64,000 nt of DNA, from NCBI RefSeq assembly GCF_037154015.1, contig NZ_JBANRL010000001.1, positions 868,001 to 932,000 of the forward strand, read 5' to 3'. Of this stretch, positions 18,759 to 28,446 are shown piece by piece. The DNA is from Altererythrobacter aquiaggeris (GTDB lineage Bacteria > Pseudomonadota > Alphaproteobacteria > Sphingomonadales > Sphingomonadaceae). The notes under the pieces are model-generated. The model was given only the letters and a program-made list of their open reading frames with translations, did no database searches and was not told the origin of the DNA. The stretch's first letter is position 1. Every line of letters begins with the position of its first letter. The translations under genes were made by a program, and so were the position numbers.

Positions 18759-21230
18759 ATGCGCCTTTCAGTTTTACTGACGACGGCGGCTGTTGCCGCT
18801 CTGTTTCCAAATCCCTTGCTGGCCCAGAACGCGCAGGATGATGACAACGAAATCGTCGTCGTGGCGGAACGTTACCGCGGTCAGCTGGATGTTCCGCAGG
18901 CACCCATCGTGCAGCTGGAAGAAGCCGACATTGCCGCCTATGGCGCCAGCTCGATCGAGGAACTGGTCCAGGCGCTGGCGCCCGAGACGGGGTCCGCCCG
19001 CGGACGCGGCGGCGGCGGTCAACCGGTTTTCCTGATCAATGGTATCAGGATCGGCAGTTTCCGCGAATTCAGCTCCTATCCTCCCGAGGCGATCAAGCGG
19101 TTGGAAGTCTTGCCCGAAGAAACCGCCCAGCTATTCGGATTTCCGCCCGACCGAAGGGTGGTGAATTTTATCCTCAAGGACGATTATTCGGCGATCACCG
19201 CTGCCGTAGAACTGGAACAGCCGGATCGCGGCGGTTATTCCTACAACGAACAGGAACTGACGCTTCTAAAAATTGCCGGCGGGGGCCGGCTCAACCTTGA
19301 TATTCAGGCCAACGATACGTCGCTGCTGACCGAACGCGAGCGCGGCGTCATCCAGAACCCTTCCAGCATACCTGATATTGCGGGTGATCCCGACCCGGCT
19401 GGATTCCGCAGCCTGGTTTCCGATAGCCGCGAGCTTGAAGCCACGGCAAACTGGGCTAAGGCCATTATCGATTCCGGATCGTCGATCAGCCTCAACGCGA
19501 CGGCCAATCGAACCGACACGCGCGGCCTGTTCGGGCTTGACACTGTCTTGCTGTCCGATCCAGCGGGCAACAGCGCATTGCGGACATTGAACAAGGATGA
19601 TCCGCTCGAACGCCGAAGCCGAACCGAAACCTATTCCAGTGCGGCCACTTACACGGCGCCGTTGGGAGATTTTCGTCTCACTGCGACTGCCGATGCGTCT
19701 CTTACCGACACGAATTCGGAAATCGATCAGCGTGCCGGCACGGCCGATCTGCTCGCTGCAGCAGCAGCGGGAACGCTGGCAATTGATAGTGCGCTTCCTG
19801 AGCTCACAGATGGCGGATTTGCCATCGCAGATGCCAGAACATACACCGCCGAAACGAAAGTGACCGCGCGCGGTGCGCCCGTCATTTTGCCCGCGGGAGA
19901 GCTTTCGACAACATTCGATCTTGGTTATAAATGGAACCGGATCGAAAGCAGCGACACGCGATCGGCGCTTGATACGCAATTGACCCGCGGAAGGATAAAC
20001 GGCGGTGTCAACGTGGTCGTGCCGATCGCCAGCCGCCGCGAAAACGCCTGGGCCGGAATCGGCGACCTGTCGCTCAATTTGCAGGCCGGGATCGATCGGC
20101 TTTCGGATTTCGGAACGCTCTATGACTGGAGCGCAGGACTGACCTGGAAGCCATTTGAAAATCTCGATTTGCAAGCGACATATGTGAATGCCGAAGCGGC
20201 GCCCAGTCTGACGCAGCTTGGCGCAGCGACGGTGACGACCTTCAATGTGCCCGTGTTCGATTTTATCAACGGGGATACCGTGCTGGCATCGGTCACGAGC
20301 GGCGGCAATCAGGCTTTGGTGGAAGAATCGCAATCCGACTGGAAATTCTCGGCCAATTGGGAATTGCCCTTCATCAAGGATACCCGCTTCCAGGTGGACT
20401 ATATCCGCAACCGCTCCGATGATGTGTCAGTTTCGTTTCCGTTGCTGACACCCGAAATTGAAGCAGCGTTTCCGGGCCGCGTTACGCGCGATGCCGGTGG
20501 AAATCTGGTTGCGATCGATCAGCGGCCGATCACTTTCTCGCAAACGCTGAATGACCGCATTTCGTTTGGCCTTTCAAGCCGCGGCCAATTTGGCAAGACG
20601 CCAGATCGGCAGGCCGGGCGGCAGGCCGGGCGCCCGGGTGGACGTCCGGGTGGACGCGGGGGCGAAGGCGCTGGTGAGGGTGCGCGCGGCGGTGCTGGCC
20701 GTCCAGGCGGCGGCGGTAATCCCATGGCCATGTTTGGCGGCGGCGGCGATTCGCGCGGGCGCTATTTCGTCAGCCTGAACCACCAGATTGAATTGAAGAA
20801 CAAGGTCGTGGTCGCGCCCGGCGGCCCGGTACTGGACCTGCTCGGCGGCGACGCGCTTAGCGGAAACGGCAGTCCGCGGCACAGCACAACGCTGGAAGGC
20901 GGGATGTTCAAAAGCGGATACGGACTGCGCCTGTCCGGTCGCTATTCGGGCAGTAGCCGTGTCGATGGCAGCGGATTGCCTGGCAGCACGGATCTGCAAT
21001 TCGGCGATGTCGCGACTATCGACATTCGGATGTTTGCTGATCTGGGCCGCGCTTTCGACAAGGATAGCGGCCCGCTCAAAGGTCTGCGGCTGGCGGTAAA
21101 GGTCGATAACGTGTTCGATGCCCGGCGCAGGGTAACCGATGAAAACGGCGACGTTCCGCTAAGCTACCAGCCGTTTCTGATCGATCCGGTCGGGCGCTAT
21201 ATCGGGATCGACATCCGCAAGCTGTTCTAA
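18759..21230 (+). CDS. TonB-dependent outer-membrane receptor with Gly/Arg-rich insert
   Basis: 823 residues. A signal peptide ([23 protein letters not shown]) is followed by a plug domain ([29 protein letters not shown]) and a long beta-barrel ending in the outer-membrane signature ...[10 protein letters not shown] with terminal Phe. It should import a ligand using TonB energy; the ligand is not indicated by neighbours. Between about residues 612 and 665 lies a low-complexity stretch of [18 protein letters not shown] and GGGG units, probably an exposed loop. ATG 18759 with AAGGGA upstream gives the signal peptide, so longer frames are rejected. Confidence 0.88.
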   Translation: MRLSVLLTTAAVAALFPNPLLAQNAQDDDNEIVVVAERYRGQLDVPQAPIVQLEEADIAAYGASSIEELVQALAPETGSARGRGGGGQPVFLINGIRIGSFREFSSYPPEAIKRLEVLPEETAQLFGFPPDRRVVNFILKDDYSAITAAVELEQPDRGGYSYNEQELTLLKIAGGGRLNLDIQANDTSLLTERERGVIQNPSSIPDIAGDPDPAGFRSLVSDSRELEATANWAKAIIDSGSSISLNATANRTDTRGLFGLDTVLLSDPAGNSALRTLNKDDPLERRSRTETYSSAATYTAPLGDFRLTATADASLTDTNSEIDQRAGTADLLAAAAAGTLAIDSALPELTDGGFAIADARTYTAETKVTARGAPVILPAGELSTTFDLGYKWNRIESSDTRSALDTQLTRGRINGGVNVVVPIASRRENAWAGIGDLSLNLQAGIDRLSDFGTLYDWSAGLTWKPFENLDLQATYVNAEAAPSLTQLGAATVTTFNVPVFDFINGDTVLASVTSGGNQALVEESQSDWKFSANWELPFIKDTRFQVDYIRNRSDDVSVSFPLLTPEIEAAFPGRVTRDAGGNLVAIDQRPITFSQTLNDRISFGLSSRGQFGKTPDRQAGRQAGRPGGRPGGRGGEGAGEGARGGAGRPGGGGNPMAMFGGGGDSRGRYFVSLNHQIELKNKVVVAPGGPVLDLLGGDALSGNGSPRHSTTLEGGMFKSGYGLRLSGRYSGSSRVDGSGLPGSTDLQFGDVATIDIRMFADLGRAFDKDSGPLKGLRLAVKVDNVFDARRRVTDENGDVPLSYQPFLIDPVGRYIGIDIRKLF

Positions 21231-21234
21231 CCGT

Positions 21235-22035
21235 TCAGTGCAGCAGCGTGCGCGGGAACAGCAGGCTGGACAGGCCGCGCGGTGCAAAAGGTGACCATTT
21301 ACCCTCGGCCTGCGCCAAGCGGTCTGCCACGGCGACCATGACAGACGGGTTTACTCCAAGGCCGCAGTGGCTGGCGTAAACCTGAATGTTTTCCGTATCC
21401 GGATTGTTTTGCGCATCCGGGCGCTGAACCGAGCCGCGCCATCCGACTACGCCGTCGCTTTTCGTCAGGATCGAGGTGGTGGGGACCGGCGGGGCCTGAT
21501 GCAGACCCTCGAATTGGCCGTCGCGCATCGGTTCAGGCTTCTCGCCATTGAGAAATTCGAACAACCTGCGTGCATTGGTGTGGTTCCGGTCGTCTGAAAT
21601 CGGGCTGCCGAGCGAAATAACCTGGCGGACCTTTTCCGGTGCCAGTTTGGCCAGTTCGCGCGCGAATACGCCTCCAAGGCTCCAGCCGACAATCGAGATT
21701 TTCCCTCCGGTGTTGTCGGACAATTCCTCGACGCAGCCCATCATGGCTTCGATTCGCGCATTATCGACGCGCACATTACGGCCGAGTTTCCAGCCGGCAA
21801 CGTCATAGCCAAGATCGGTCAGCAGCGAGCGCATCGGACGGGTCGATCCGTCAGAAGCCATAAAGCCCGGCAGAACCAGCACCCCGTGGCCATCACCCTT
21901 CGGCAGCATACCCATCGCAGGGCGCAGCGCATAAAACGCCGCCATTTCGGTGAGGGCGCGGCCCGGTTCGGCCAGCGCGAGCAGGCGACTGGGCGGCCGC
22001 GCGGGGCGGGCCATGGTAGCGGTTGAAGCGGTCAT
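21235..22035 (-). CDS. Alpha/beta hydrolase (esterase/lipase-like)
   Basis: 266 residues. The nucleophile elbow is GWSLGG, preceded by a VLVLPGFMASDGSTRPM oxyanion-hole region. The His of the triad is probably in ASHCGLGVNP. The start overlaps the stop of the wax ester synthase by 4 bp (ATGA), so the pair is co-translated; a role in turnover of the stored ester or triacylglycerol is plausible inference. No signal peptide. It converges on the TonB receptor with a 4-bp gap. Confidence 0.85.
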   Translation of the reverse strand: MTASTATMARPARPPSRLLALAEPGRALTEMAAFYALRPAMGMLPKGDGHGVLVLPGFMASDGSTRPMRSLLTDLGYDVAGWKLGRNVRVDNARIEAMMGCVEELSDNTGGKISIVGWSLGGVFARELAKLAPEKVRQVISLGSPISDDRNHTNARRLFEFLNGEKPEPMRDGQFEGLHQAPPVPTTSILTKSDGVVGWRGSVQRPDAQNNPDTENIQVYASHCGLGVNPSVMVAVADRLAQAEGKWSPFAPRGLSSLLFPRTLLH

Positions 22036-23645
22036 TTCTTGGGCCCGTTTGTGGTTGTTGTGGTGGTTGATGTTGTCTTGGCCGGCGGCTTGCGCCTTGG
22101 CGTGGCAGTCGTTCGCTTTGTAGCGGGCTTTCTAGCCGCTTTTGCGGAAGGTTTACGCTTGGCCGGCGGTTTTTTTCCGGCGGGCGGTTTGGGCTTTACG
22201 TCACGTGTGGTGGCCCCATGCTGAACGGCTCTTTTTGCCGCATCGCGCAATTCCTCGAAGCTTTCCTCGATGCAATCAGCGTAAAATTCCGGATCGGGCA
22301 GCAATTTGCGGCACGCGGTGAAGGCAATCGTCGCCTCGTCCACATAACTTTGGACGACATGGCCGAGGCCAAGCCCGTCAGTCAGGCACAACAGCCCCAT
22401 CATGCTTTCCAGCCGCGCCCCGGTCGAATAAATCGGAACCGGCGGACCCGGCACATTGGTCACGACCGTTGTGAAGGGCGGACCCATCCGGTTGGCCAGT
22501 CCCAGACTGGTGTACAGCCGCGCGCCCAGCGACATGTAAAGTGCCGGGCTGACCTTGCTCATTTCAGTCATGTTGCGCGCGCCGACAGCTTCGGTCATTG
22601 CCTTGCTGTTCCTGGTCCGCGAGTGGACGTATTCAAGCCGTTCGAGCGGATCGGCAATATGCGTCCCCAATTGCACGACCATTGCGGCAACCTGATTGCC
22701 CATATCGCCCTTCTCTTCTTCGGAGCGGACCGAAATCGGGGCCATCGCGGTGAGTGTCTTATCGGGCAGGTCGTGCTTGGCTGCGAGATATTTCCGCATC
22801 GAGCCGCCGATAATGGCAAGGAACACGTCATTCACTTTGGCACCGGGCACGGCGTGACGGATGGCCTTTATATCGGCGAGCGCGACGCTGCGCCCTTCGA
22901 CAACGCGGGCGGCGGAAATCACCTTGTTGAACCGTGTTCGCGGCGCGATCATTTCGCGGCTGACACTGAATTCCTTGGCTGCCAGACCTTTGATCGCCTT
23001 GGCCAGCCCGGGGGCTGCCTTTGCCGCGACCTCCAGCTGCTTCATCGGATTGGTCACAGCGTTCAAGTAACTTTTGCCAAGCAGTTCGGGGCCGGTCGGA
23101 ATGCGTTCCGGCTTCCAGTTATCGGGTTCGCCGGGCGGCGGGGTGTCGGGATCAAGCGTATGCAGGACCTCCATCAGATCCACGCCGCTTTTTCCGTCGA
23201 TGGCCGAATGGTGGACCTTGGTCACCATCGCATAGCTTCCCGGTGCAACGCCCGGAATATTATCCAACCCTTCGATTGCGGTAAATTCCCACGGCGGGCG
23301 GGTAAGGTCTAGCGGGCGGGCAAAAATCCTTGCAGCCTGAATGCACAACTGCCGCCAGTCGCCAGGTTTGGGCAAGGCCAGATGGCGGACGTGATATTCG
23401 AGATCGAAATCGGGATCTTCGATCCAATAAGGGTAGTCGAGATCGAAAGGCACCTTGACCAGGCGCTGGCGCATGGTCTTGGACATTTGCATCCGGCCTT
23501 CGAAGAAACCCAGAATATCCTTGAAGCGAACAAACCCGCCCGGCGCCGTTTCAGGATTATAAATCAGGATGGACCCGATATGCATCGGCGAGTTGCGCGT
23601 TTCGAGCGCAACAAACGATGCATCCATACCCTGTAATTGACGCAA
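22032..23645 (-). CDS. Wax ester synthase / diacylglycerol acyltransferase (WS/DGAT) with histone-like tail
   Basis: 537 residues. Family enzymes join acyl-CoA to fatty alcohol or diacylglycerol to form storage lipid. The active-site HHxxxDG is visible as KVHHSAIDGKSG, and the family block opens at GMDASFVALETRNSPMHIG. The last ~60 residues form a Lys/Pro/Ala-rich tail (KPPAGKKPPAKRK, then a poly-Thr run) like histone H1 or PhaF-type DNA-binding tails. I chose TTG 23645 because AGGAGA sits seven bases upstream; the ATG at 23717 lacks a site and adds unconserved residues. Confidence 0.9.
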   Translation of the reverse strand: MRQLQGMDASFVALETRNSPMHIGSILIYNPETAPGGFVRFKDILGFFEGRMQMSKTMRQRLVKVPFDLDYPYWIEDPDFDLEYHVRHLALPKPGDWRQLCIQAARIFARPLDLTRPPWEFTAIEGLDNIPGVAPGSYAMVTKVHHSAIDGKSGVDLMEVLHTLDPDTPPPGEPDNWKPERIPTGPELLGKSYLNAVTNPMKQLEVAAKAAPGLAKAIKGLAAKEFSVSREMIAPRTRFNKVISAARVVEGRSVALADIKAIRHAVPGAKVNDVFLAIIGGSMRKYLAAKHDLPDKTLTAMAPISVRSEEEKGDMGNQVAAMVVQLGTHIADPLERLEYVHSRTRNSKAMTEAVGARNMTEMSKVSPALYMSLGARLYTSLGLANRMGPPFTTVVTNVPGPPVPIYSTGARLESMMGLLCLTDGLGLGHVVQSYVDEATIAFTACRKLLPDPEFYADCIEESFEELRDAAKRAVQHGATTRDVKPKPPAGKKPPAKRKPSAKAARKPATKRTTATPRRKPPAKTTSTTTTTTNGPKK

Positions 23646-23663
23646 TATTTCTCTCCTGCGGCT

Positions 23664-23677
23664 CCGGTTATTACCGG
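23664..23677. promoter_or_regulatory. Perfect inverted repeat in the WS/DGAT leader
   Basis: CCGGT-TATT-ACCGG lies 19 bp upstream of the WS/DGAT TTG start, in the 116-bp gap shared with divergent uvrC. A small operator is possible; no regulator is linked. Confidence 0.35.
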
Positions 23678-23761
23678 TAGCGTGATCGAAACCTAACAGA
23701 AGCGGGTTTTGCGTCAACTAAGGGGTGTTCAATCGGCGCATAGAGTGCCTATTTTACCACC

Positions 23762-25705
23762 ATGGCTCGCACTCCCGCAGGAACACCCACCACGCCCGCA
23801 GGGGCGGAGCGTTTTCACGAGGATCGGGCCAGCTATACCGTGCGCGGAAGCGGCCAGCCCGATCTGGAAGCGGGGGTCGCCGCTATCCGCGAGGTTGTCC
23901 AGACGCTGCGGCCCAAGCCGGGCGTTTACCGGATGCTCGATACACGCGGCGATGTGCTGTATGTGGGTAAGGCGCGGGCGCTGAAAAACCGCGTCGCCAA
24001 TTATCTGCAGATCGCCAATCTGACCAACCGGTTGCAGCGGATGGTCAGCCAGACACGCGGCATGGAAATCATCACAACCAATTCGGAGGCCGAGGCGCTG
24101 CTGCTCGAAGCGCAGCTTATCAAGCGTTACCGCCCGCCTTACAATGTCTTGCTGCGCGACGATAAAAGTTTTCCGTTTATCCTGCTGCGCGCCGATCACG
24201 GTTTTCCCCGCATCATGAAGCACCGCGGTGCGCGGCGCGCAAAGGGCAATTATTATGGCCCGTTTGCCAGTGCCGGCAGCGTTAACACGACGATTAACGC
24301 GCTACAAAAGCTGTTTCTTCTAAGGTCTTGTACCGACAGCTTTTTCAGCCGGCGTGACAGACCGTGCCTGTTGTATCAGATCAAGCGCTGTTCGGCGCCG
24401 TGCGTTGGCCGCATCGACGAGGCCGGTTACGGCGAACTGGTGCAGGAGGCGAAGGATTTTCTTGGCGGGAAATCGTCGGCCGTGCAGACCAAAATCGAAG
24501 CGCAAATGGCCAAGGCTGCCGAAGATCTCGACTTCGAAAGCGCAGCGATGCTGCGTGACCGGCTGCGCGCAGCGACTTTCATCCAGGGCTCGCAAGCGAT
24601 CAATGCGGAAGCAATGGGCGATGCGGATGTTTTCGCCATGCATTCCAAAGGCGGGCAGATTGCCATCCAGGCGTTTTTCATTCGCGGCGGGCAGAACTGG
24701 GGCCACCGGGCATTTTTCCCACGCAATGTTGCTGGCATGGAGGAGGGCGATGTGATGAGCGCCTTCCTCGCGCAGTTTTACGAAGAGGTGCCGCCAGCCC
24801 GGCACATTCTGGTCGATCGTAACCTGGCGGAAAGGGCGCTACTGCAAGAAGCGTTCGGCGAAGTCGCGCAGCACAGGGTCGAAATCTCCGTCCCCCAGCG
24901 CGGCGATCGGCGGCGGCTGATGGAACAGGCGCAGCGCAACGCGGTCGAATCGCTGGACCGGCGGCTGGCCGAAACCGGCACCAGGGCCAGAACGCTGCGC
25001 GAAATGGCCGAATTTCTTGATCTGGCGGAAACCCCGCAGCGCATCGAAGTTTATGACAACAGTCACATTCAGGGGGCCAAGGCAGTCGGCGGGATGATCG
25101 TTGCCGGGCCGGAGGGTTTTATCAAAGGCCAATATCGTAAATTCAATATCAAGGAGGCGCAATCGAACGACGATTTCGGGATGATGCGTGAAGTGATGCA
25201 GCGCCGATTCAGCCGGGCGATGCGCGAAGATCCCGACCGCGAAAGCGGCACCTGGCCCGATCTGGTGCTGATCGACGGCGGGAAGGGGCATATGAGCGCA
25301 GTGAAAGACACGCTGGAAGAACTGGGCATAGAGGATGTCCCGTTGATCGCCATTGCCAAGGGTCCGCATCATGGCCGGGAGGGGCGCGAAGTGTTCCATT
25401 TCCCCGATGGCCGTGAAAAAACCCTGCCCACCAATTCGCCCGTGTTGTTCCAGCTGCAGCTGCTGCGTGACGAAGTGCACCGCTATGCAATCGGGGCGCA
25501 CAGGGCAAAACGCAGCCGCGCGATCACTGCTTCGCCGTTGGACGAAATTCCGGGCATCGGTCCGGCCAGAAAGCGCGCCTTGCTGCTGCATTTCGGTACT
25601 GCCGGGAAAGTTCGCGCAGCGTCACTGGAAGATCTGCAACGGGCGCCCGGTGTCAGCGCCGCGGTCGCGCAGACGATTTACGATTACTACCATACTGGCG
25701 GGTAA
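23762..25705 (+). CDS. uvrC: Excinuclease ABC subunit C (UvrC)
   Basis: 647 residues. UvrC makes both incisions around bulky DNA lesions in nucleotide excision repair. Domains in order: GIY-YIG nuclease (PGVYRMLDTRGDVLYVGKA, about 58-80), a Cys cluster region (CLLYQIKRCSAPCVG), a UvrB-binding UVR motif around 245-265, an RNase H-like endonuclease (YDNSHIQG, VLIDGGKGH) and C-terminal helix-hairpin-helix (IPGIGPARKRALL). The N-terminal ~55 residues precede the family core. No LexA box was seen before it. Confidence 0.96.
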   Translation: MARTPAGTPTTPAGAERFHEDRASYTVRGSGQPDLEAGVAAIREVVQTLRPKPGVYRMLDTRGDVLYVGKARALKNRVANYLQIANLTNRLQRMVSQTRGMEIITTNSEAEALLLEAQLIKRYRPPYNVLLRDDKSFPFILLRADHGFPRIMKHRGARRAKGNYYGPFASAGSVNTTINALQKLFLLRSCTDSFFSRRDRPCLLYQIKRCSAPCVGRIDEAGYGELVQEAKDFLGGKSSAVQTKIEAQMAKAAEDLDFESAAMLRDRLRAATFIQGSQAINAEAMGDADVFAMHSKGGQIAIQAFFIRGGQNWGHRAFFPRNVAGMEEGDVMSAFLAQFYEEVPPARHILVDRNLAERALLQEAFGEVAQHRVEISVPQRGDRRRLMEQAQRNAVESLDRRLAETGTRARTLREMAEFLDLAETPQRIEVYDNSHIQGAKAVGGMIVAGPEGFIKGQYRKFNIKEAQSNDDFGMMREVMQRRFSRAMREDPDRESGTWPDLVLIDGGKGHMSAVKDTLEELGIEDVPLIAIAKGPHHGREGREVFHFPDGREKTLPTNSPVLFQLQLLRDEVHRYAIGAHRAKRSRAITASPLDEIPGIGPARKRALLLHFGTAGKVRAASLEDLQRAPGVSAAVAQTIYDYYHTGG

Positions 25706-25727
25706 ATCCGCCAAAAATCGGCAAATT

Positions 25728-25769
25728 TTGATCGACATCAAAGGTTCCGGAGCCCGAACGGGGTATTCT
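25728..25769 (+). promoter_or_regulatory. FNR/FixK box with a downstream -10 element
   Basis: TTGAT-CGAC-ATCAA at 25728-25741 is a perfect match to the FNR/FixK/Anr consensus TTGAT-N4-ATCAA. TATTCT at 25764-25769 is a plausible -10; a start about seven bases on (near 25776) puts the box centre at about -41.5, the class II activator position. The stress gene starts at 25819 with GGAG before it. Low-oxygen activation is the prediction. Confidence 0.75.
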
Positions 25770-25818
25770 CCAGTCTGACCGCCGAGATACCATCGGCATC
25801 CTATCGAGGAGACACCCC

Positions 25819-26634
25819 ATGCGATCAATTCTTGTCAATGCCTACGACGACAGCGGGCTCGATGCCCGGTTGCAGGTTTCCGCCGATCTTGTGCGCGCTT
25901 TTGAAGGCCATCTCACCTGTCTGAATGCAACCCCCTACGAAATGTCGCCGCCAGGCGATCCCTACGGCGCAGCCTTTGCAGTGATGATCCCGGTAATGCG
26001 TGAAGCAGCCGAGCAACTGGAGAAAAGGGTGGTGGCGCATCTCGAAAAGGAAGACATTGCGTGGGATTTTGTCAGTCAGGCGGGGACGGCGGAGGACCGA
26101 TTGCTTGCCCACTCCGCAATCAACGATCTGGTGGTGGCGGGATCGCGGGAGCCGGTTGCCGGCGGTAAGGCGCCTTCAAGGACTGTCAGCGCGCTTGTTG
26201 TCAAAGCGCGCACGCCGGTCCTGATCGTACCCGATGATGCCAGATCGTTCGACACAGCTGCCCCTGCGGTGGTTGCATGGAATGGATCGACCGAAGCGTG
26301 TAACGCGCTGCGGGCCGCATTGCCGCTGCTGAAAAAGGCCGGTTCGGTGTTTTTGATCTGCGCCAATGAACCGGCCAAGAAGCGCGAATATGATTTTCCG
26401 TCACTTGCGGGCGCAAACTACCTCTCTCGCCACGGCATTGCGAGCGAGATTGTGGAACTGCCTAGTGGTAAACCGGAAATCGCCGACCAGATTCTCAAGG
26501 CTGCGAACGCGCGTGATGCCGGACTGATCGTGATGGGGGCCTATGGCCACCGCCGACTGACGGAAACCATCCTTGGCGGCGTGACGAGACGGATGCTGTC
26601 CAACGTCACCGTCCCGCTTTTGCTGGCTCACTAG
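25819..26634 (+). CDS. Universal stress protein, tandem UspA domains
   Basis: 271 residues, two UspA domains in tandem (about 1-140 and 145-271). The second carries a nucleotide-binding-type motif, MGAYGHRRLTETILGGVTRRM, matching the G-2x-G-9x-G pattern. Usp proteins help survival under stress or arrest; the exact activity is unknown. A strong GGAG site precedes the ATG, and a perfect FNR/FixK box stands upstream, so oxygen limitation probably induces it. It abuts the convergent tesB stop with no gap. Confidence 0.9.
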   Translation: MRSILVNAYDDSGLDARLQVSADLVRAFEGHLTCLNATPYEMSPPGDPYGAAFAVMIPVMREAAEQLEKRVVAHLEKEDIAWDFVSQAGTAEDRLLAHSAINDLVVAGSREPVAGGKAPSRTVSALVVKARTPVLIVPDDARSFDTAAPAVVAWNGSTEACNALRAALPLLKKAGSVFLICANEPAKKREYDFPSLAGANYLSRHGIASEIVELPSGKPEIADQILKAANARDAGLIVMGAYGHRRLTETILGGVTRRMLSNVTVPLLLAH

Positions 26635-27531
26635 TCAATCGGCAGATGCGCGCTTGACCCGCCTGACCATGCCTTCCTGCGCGACACTGGCGATCAGCCG
26701 CCCATCGACGCTGTAAATGCTGCCGCGATTGAACCCGCGGCCATGCCCGGTCCATGGGCTATCGCTTTGATAAAGCATCCACTCGTCAGCCCGGAACGGT
26801 TCGTGAAACCAGATCGTGTGATCCAGACTGGCGCCGACGATTTCGTCGCGCGCCCAGCTCAGCCCGTGCGGCAGCATGGATGTGCCGAGCAATTGCATAT
26901 CGCTGGCATAGGCCAGAACCGCGCGGTGGATGCGCGGATCGTCGGGCAAGGCTGCGGCGGCGCGGATCCAGCTATGCGAAACGGGCGGGGCGGGCTGATC
27001 GTTATTCCAGTGGCGCCCTTCGACGGCGAGGGTTTCGATCGGGCGCGGCCGCAGGAACCATGCTGCCTTGTCCTCGGGTAGTTTACTCGCCATTTCGGCG
27101 CGCGTTTCGGCCTCGTCCGGCAGATCACCCGGCATCGGGACGTCGGGCAATTGCCCGGCCTGGTGATGCAAACCGTCTTCAGGGCGTTGGAAACTGGCCG
27201 TTACATTCAGGATTGGCCGCCCTGCCTGGCTGGCGACAACGCGGCGATTGGAAAAGCTGCCGCCATCAAACTGGCGATCGATCTGGTAATCGACTTCGAA
27301 CCCCTCGCTACCGCCGCGCAGGAAATAGGCGTGGAGCGAATGGGCGGCGCGGTCCGGCGCCACGGTTTTTTCTGCGGCCATCAATGCCTGCGCGATAACC
27401 TGGCCGCCGAAAACACGGCCAACCCCGTCCTTCTTCTTGCGACCGCGAAACAGATCCTCACCGGTTTGCTCCACGTCGAGCAAGCGGATAAGCGATGCGA
27501 CAAGTTTTTCTGGTGAAGGTTGGGTTTCCAT
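26635..27531 (-). CDS. tesB: Acyl-CoA thioesterase II (TesB family)
   Basis: 298 residues, double hot-dog fold. TesB hydrolyses medium- and long-chain acyl-CoA to free acid and CoA. Conserved segments are visible: GRVFGGQVIAQALMAA near residue 40, HSLHAYFLRGG near 80, and the C-terminal HTIWFHEPFRADEWMLY with its catalytic-site Asp-Gln-type partners. The true start is ATG 27531 (METQPSP); a TTG two codons upstream is also open. Confidence 0.94.
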   Translation of the reverse strand: METQPSPEKLVASLIRLLDVEQTGEDLFRGRKKKDGVGRVFGGQVIAQALMAAEKTVAPDRAAHSLHAYFLRGGSEGFEVDYQIDRQFDGGSFSNRRVVASQAGRPILNVTASFQRPEDGLHHQAGQLPDVPMPGDLPDEAETRAEMASKLPEDKAAWFLRPRPIETLAVEGRHWNNDQPAPPVSHSWIRAAAALPDDPRIHRAVLAYASDMQLLGTSMLPHGLSWARDEIVGASLDHTIWFHEPFRADEWMLYQSDSPWTGHGRGFNRGSIYSVDGRLIASVAQEGMVRRVKRASAD

Positions 27532-27570
27532 CGGCAATCTTTGCGGGGCAGTTGCAACCGCGTCAATCGG

Positions 27571-28446
27571 TCACAGACGGTATCCCGCACGTCTGAGCGT
27601 TCTTGCGGCGATTGATTTCACCCGGTTTGAAGCTGGCCACCGTCCTGGCGGCCTTGGCGCCAGTCCGAATTTTCGCAAAGCGTGGTTGAAAGCCCGTGAA
27701 TCTGCTTCGGCATAGCTCCATTTGCTGCGCCAGGTGATCGACAGCGAGATCGACGTGGCGGGGCCATTGCGAACGAAATGCGGGGCCATAACGGGCACGT
27801 ATAGCGCATCGCCCGGTCCGAGCGGAAACTCCCGCCCGCCAGCGATGAAATCGTCGCTCCAGGCCAGTTCGCGCGCGCCGCCGGTGTGATAGGTCTCGTG
27901 CGCCGTATCGGCTGCAAATTGAGTATTGCCAGCAGTGAATTGGGTCATGACCTTATGCCCTGCCAGCTGCAGCAGAATGTTATGTTCCGGATCGAAATGA
28001 TAGGGTGTGACCGCGTTTGGCGAAGAAACGAAGATAAAACCCTGGGTCAGCAGCATCGGGCCGGTCTTCGCTTCGATTTCCGGTCGGATTTCGCCGAGCA
28101 GGCTGGTCAGCAGGGCGGAATAAGCCGGGTCCTGTTCGATGTTCTTGAGCACAGCCCAGCTGTTCGTGCCGTCGGCACCGCGGATAGTGTCGCCAATCGA
28201 GAGGCCTGTAGCAGCCGGTTTTTCGCCGACACCGATCGGGCAGTCGCCGCGGTTATATTCGGCACAATGCGCCGGAAGCGTTTCGCCCAATCGCGCAATG
28301 GCATCCAGGGTGAGCAAATCATGGCGTGACAGATCGTGACGCAATGTATGCGGCGTTTCGGGATATCTGGCAGCAAAGACCTGCCGCGCAGATGGCGAGA
28401 ACACGGCGTTGGCAGCATTGCTGGCAAACCTGACGGTAACGTTCAT
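27571..28446 (-). CDS. JmjC/cupin_8-like protein
   Basis: 291 residues. A double-stranded beta-helix of the JmjC type is suggested by YHFDPEHNILLQLAGHK (an HxD iron-ligand pair with a following Glu/His-rich strand) and by GDALYVPVMAPHFVRN, which supplies the distal His. Such proteins are often Fe(II)/2-oxoglutarate hydroxylases. No substrate is known. Its ATG overlaps the stop of the FemAB-like gene by 4 bp, so the two are made together and may act on the same product. Confidence 0.72.
   Translation of the reverse strand: MNVTVRFASNAANAVFSPSARQVFAARYPETPHTLRHDLSRHDLLTLDAIARLGETLPAHCAEYNRGDCPIGVGEKPAATGLSIGDTIRGADGTNSWAVLKNIEQDPAYSALLTSLLGEIRPEIEAKTGPMLLTQGFIFVSSPNAVTPYHFDPEHNILLQLAGHKVMTQFTAGNTQFAADTAHETYHTGGARELAWSDDFIAGGREFPLGPGDALYVPVMAPHFVRNGPATSISLSITWRSKWSYAEADSRAFNHALRKFGLAPRPPGRWPASNRVKSIAARTLRRAGYRL

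Noticed and set aside
25696-25713. TGGCGG-GTAAAT-CCGCCA hairpin at the uvrC stop as a terminator
   Set aside because: Stem is only 6 bp and is followed by an A-run, not a T-run, on the uvrC strand.
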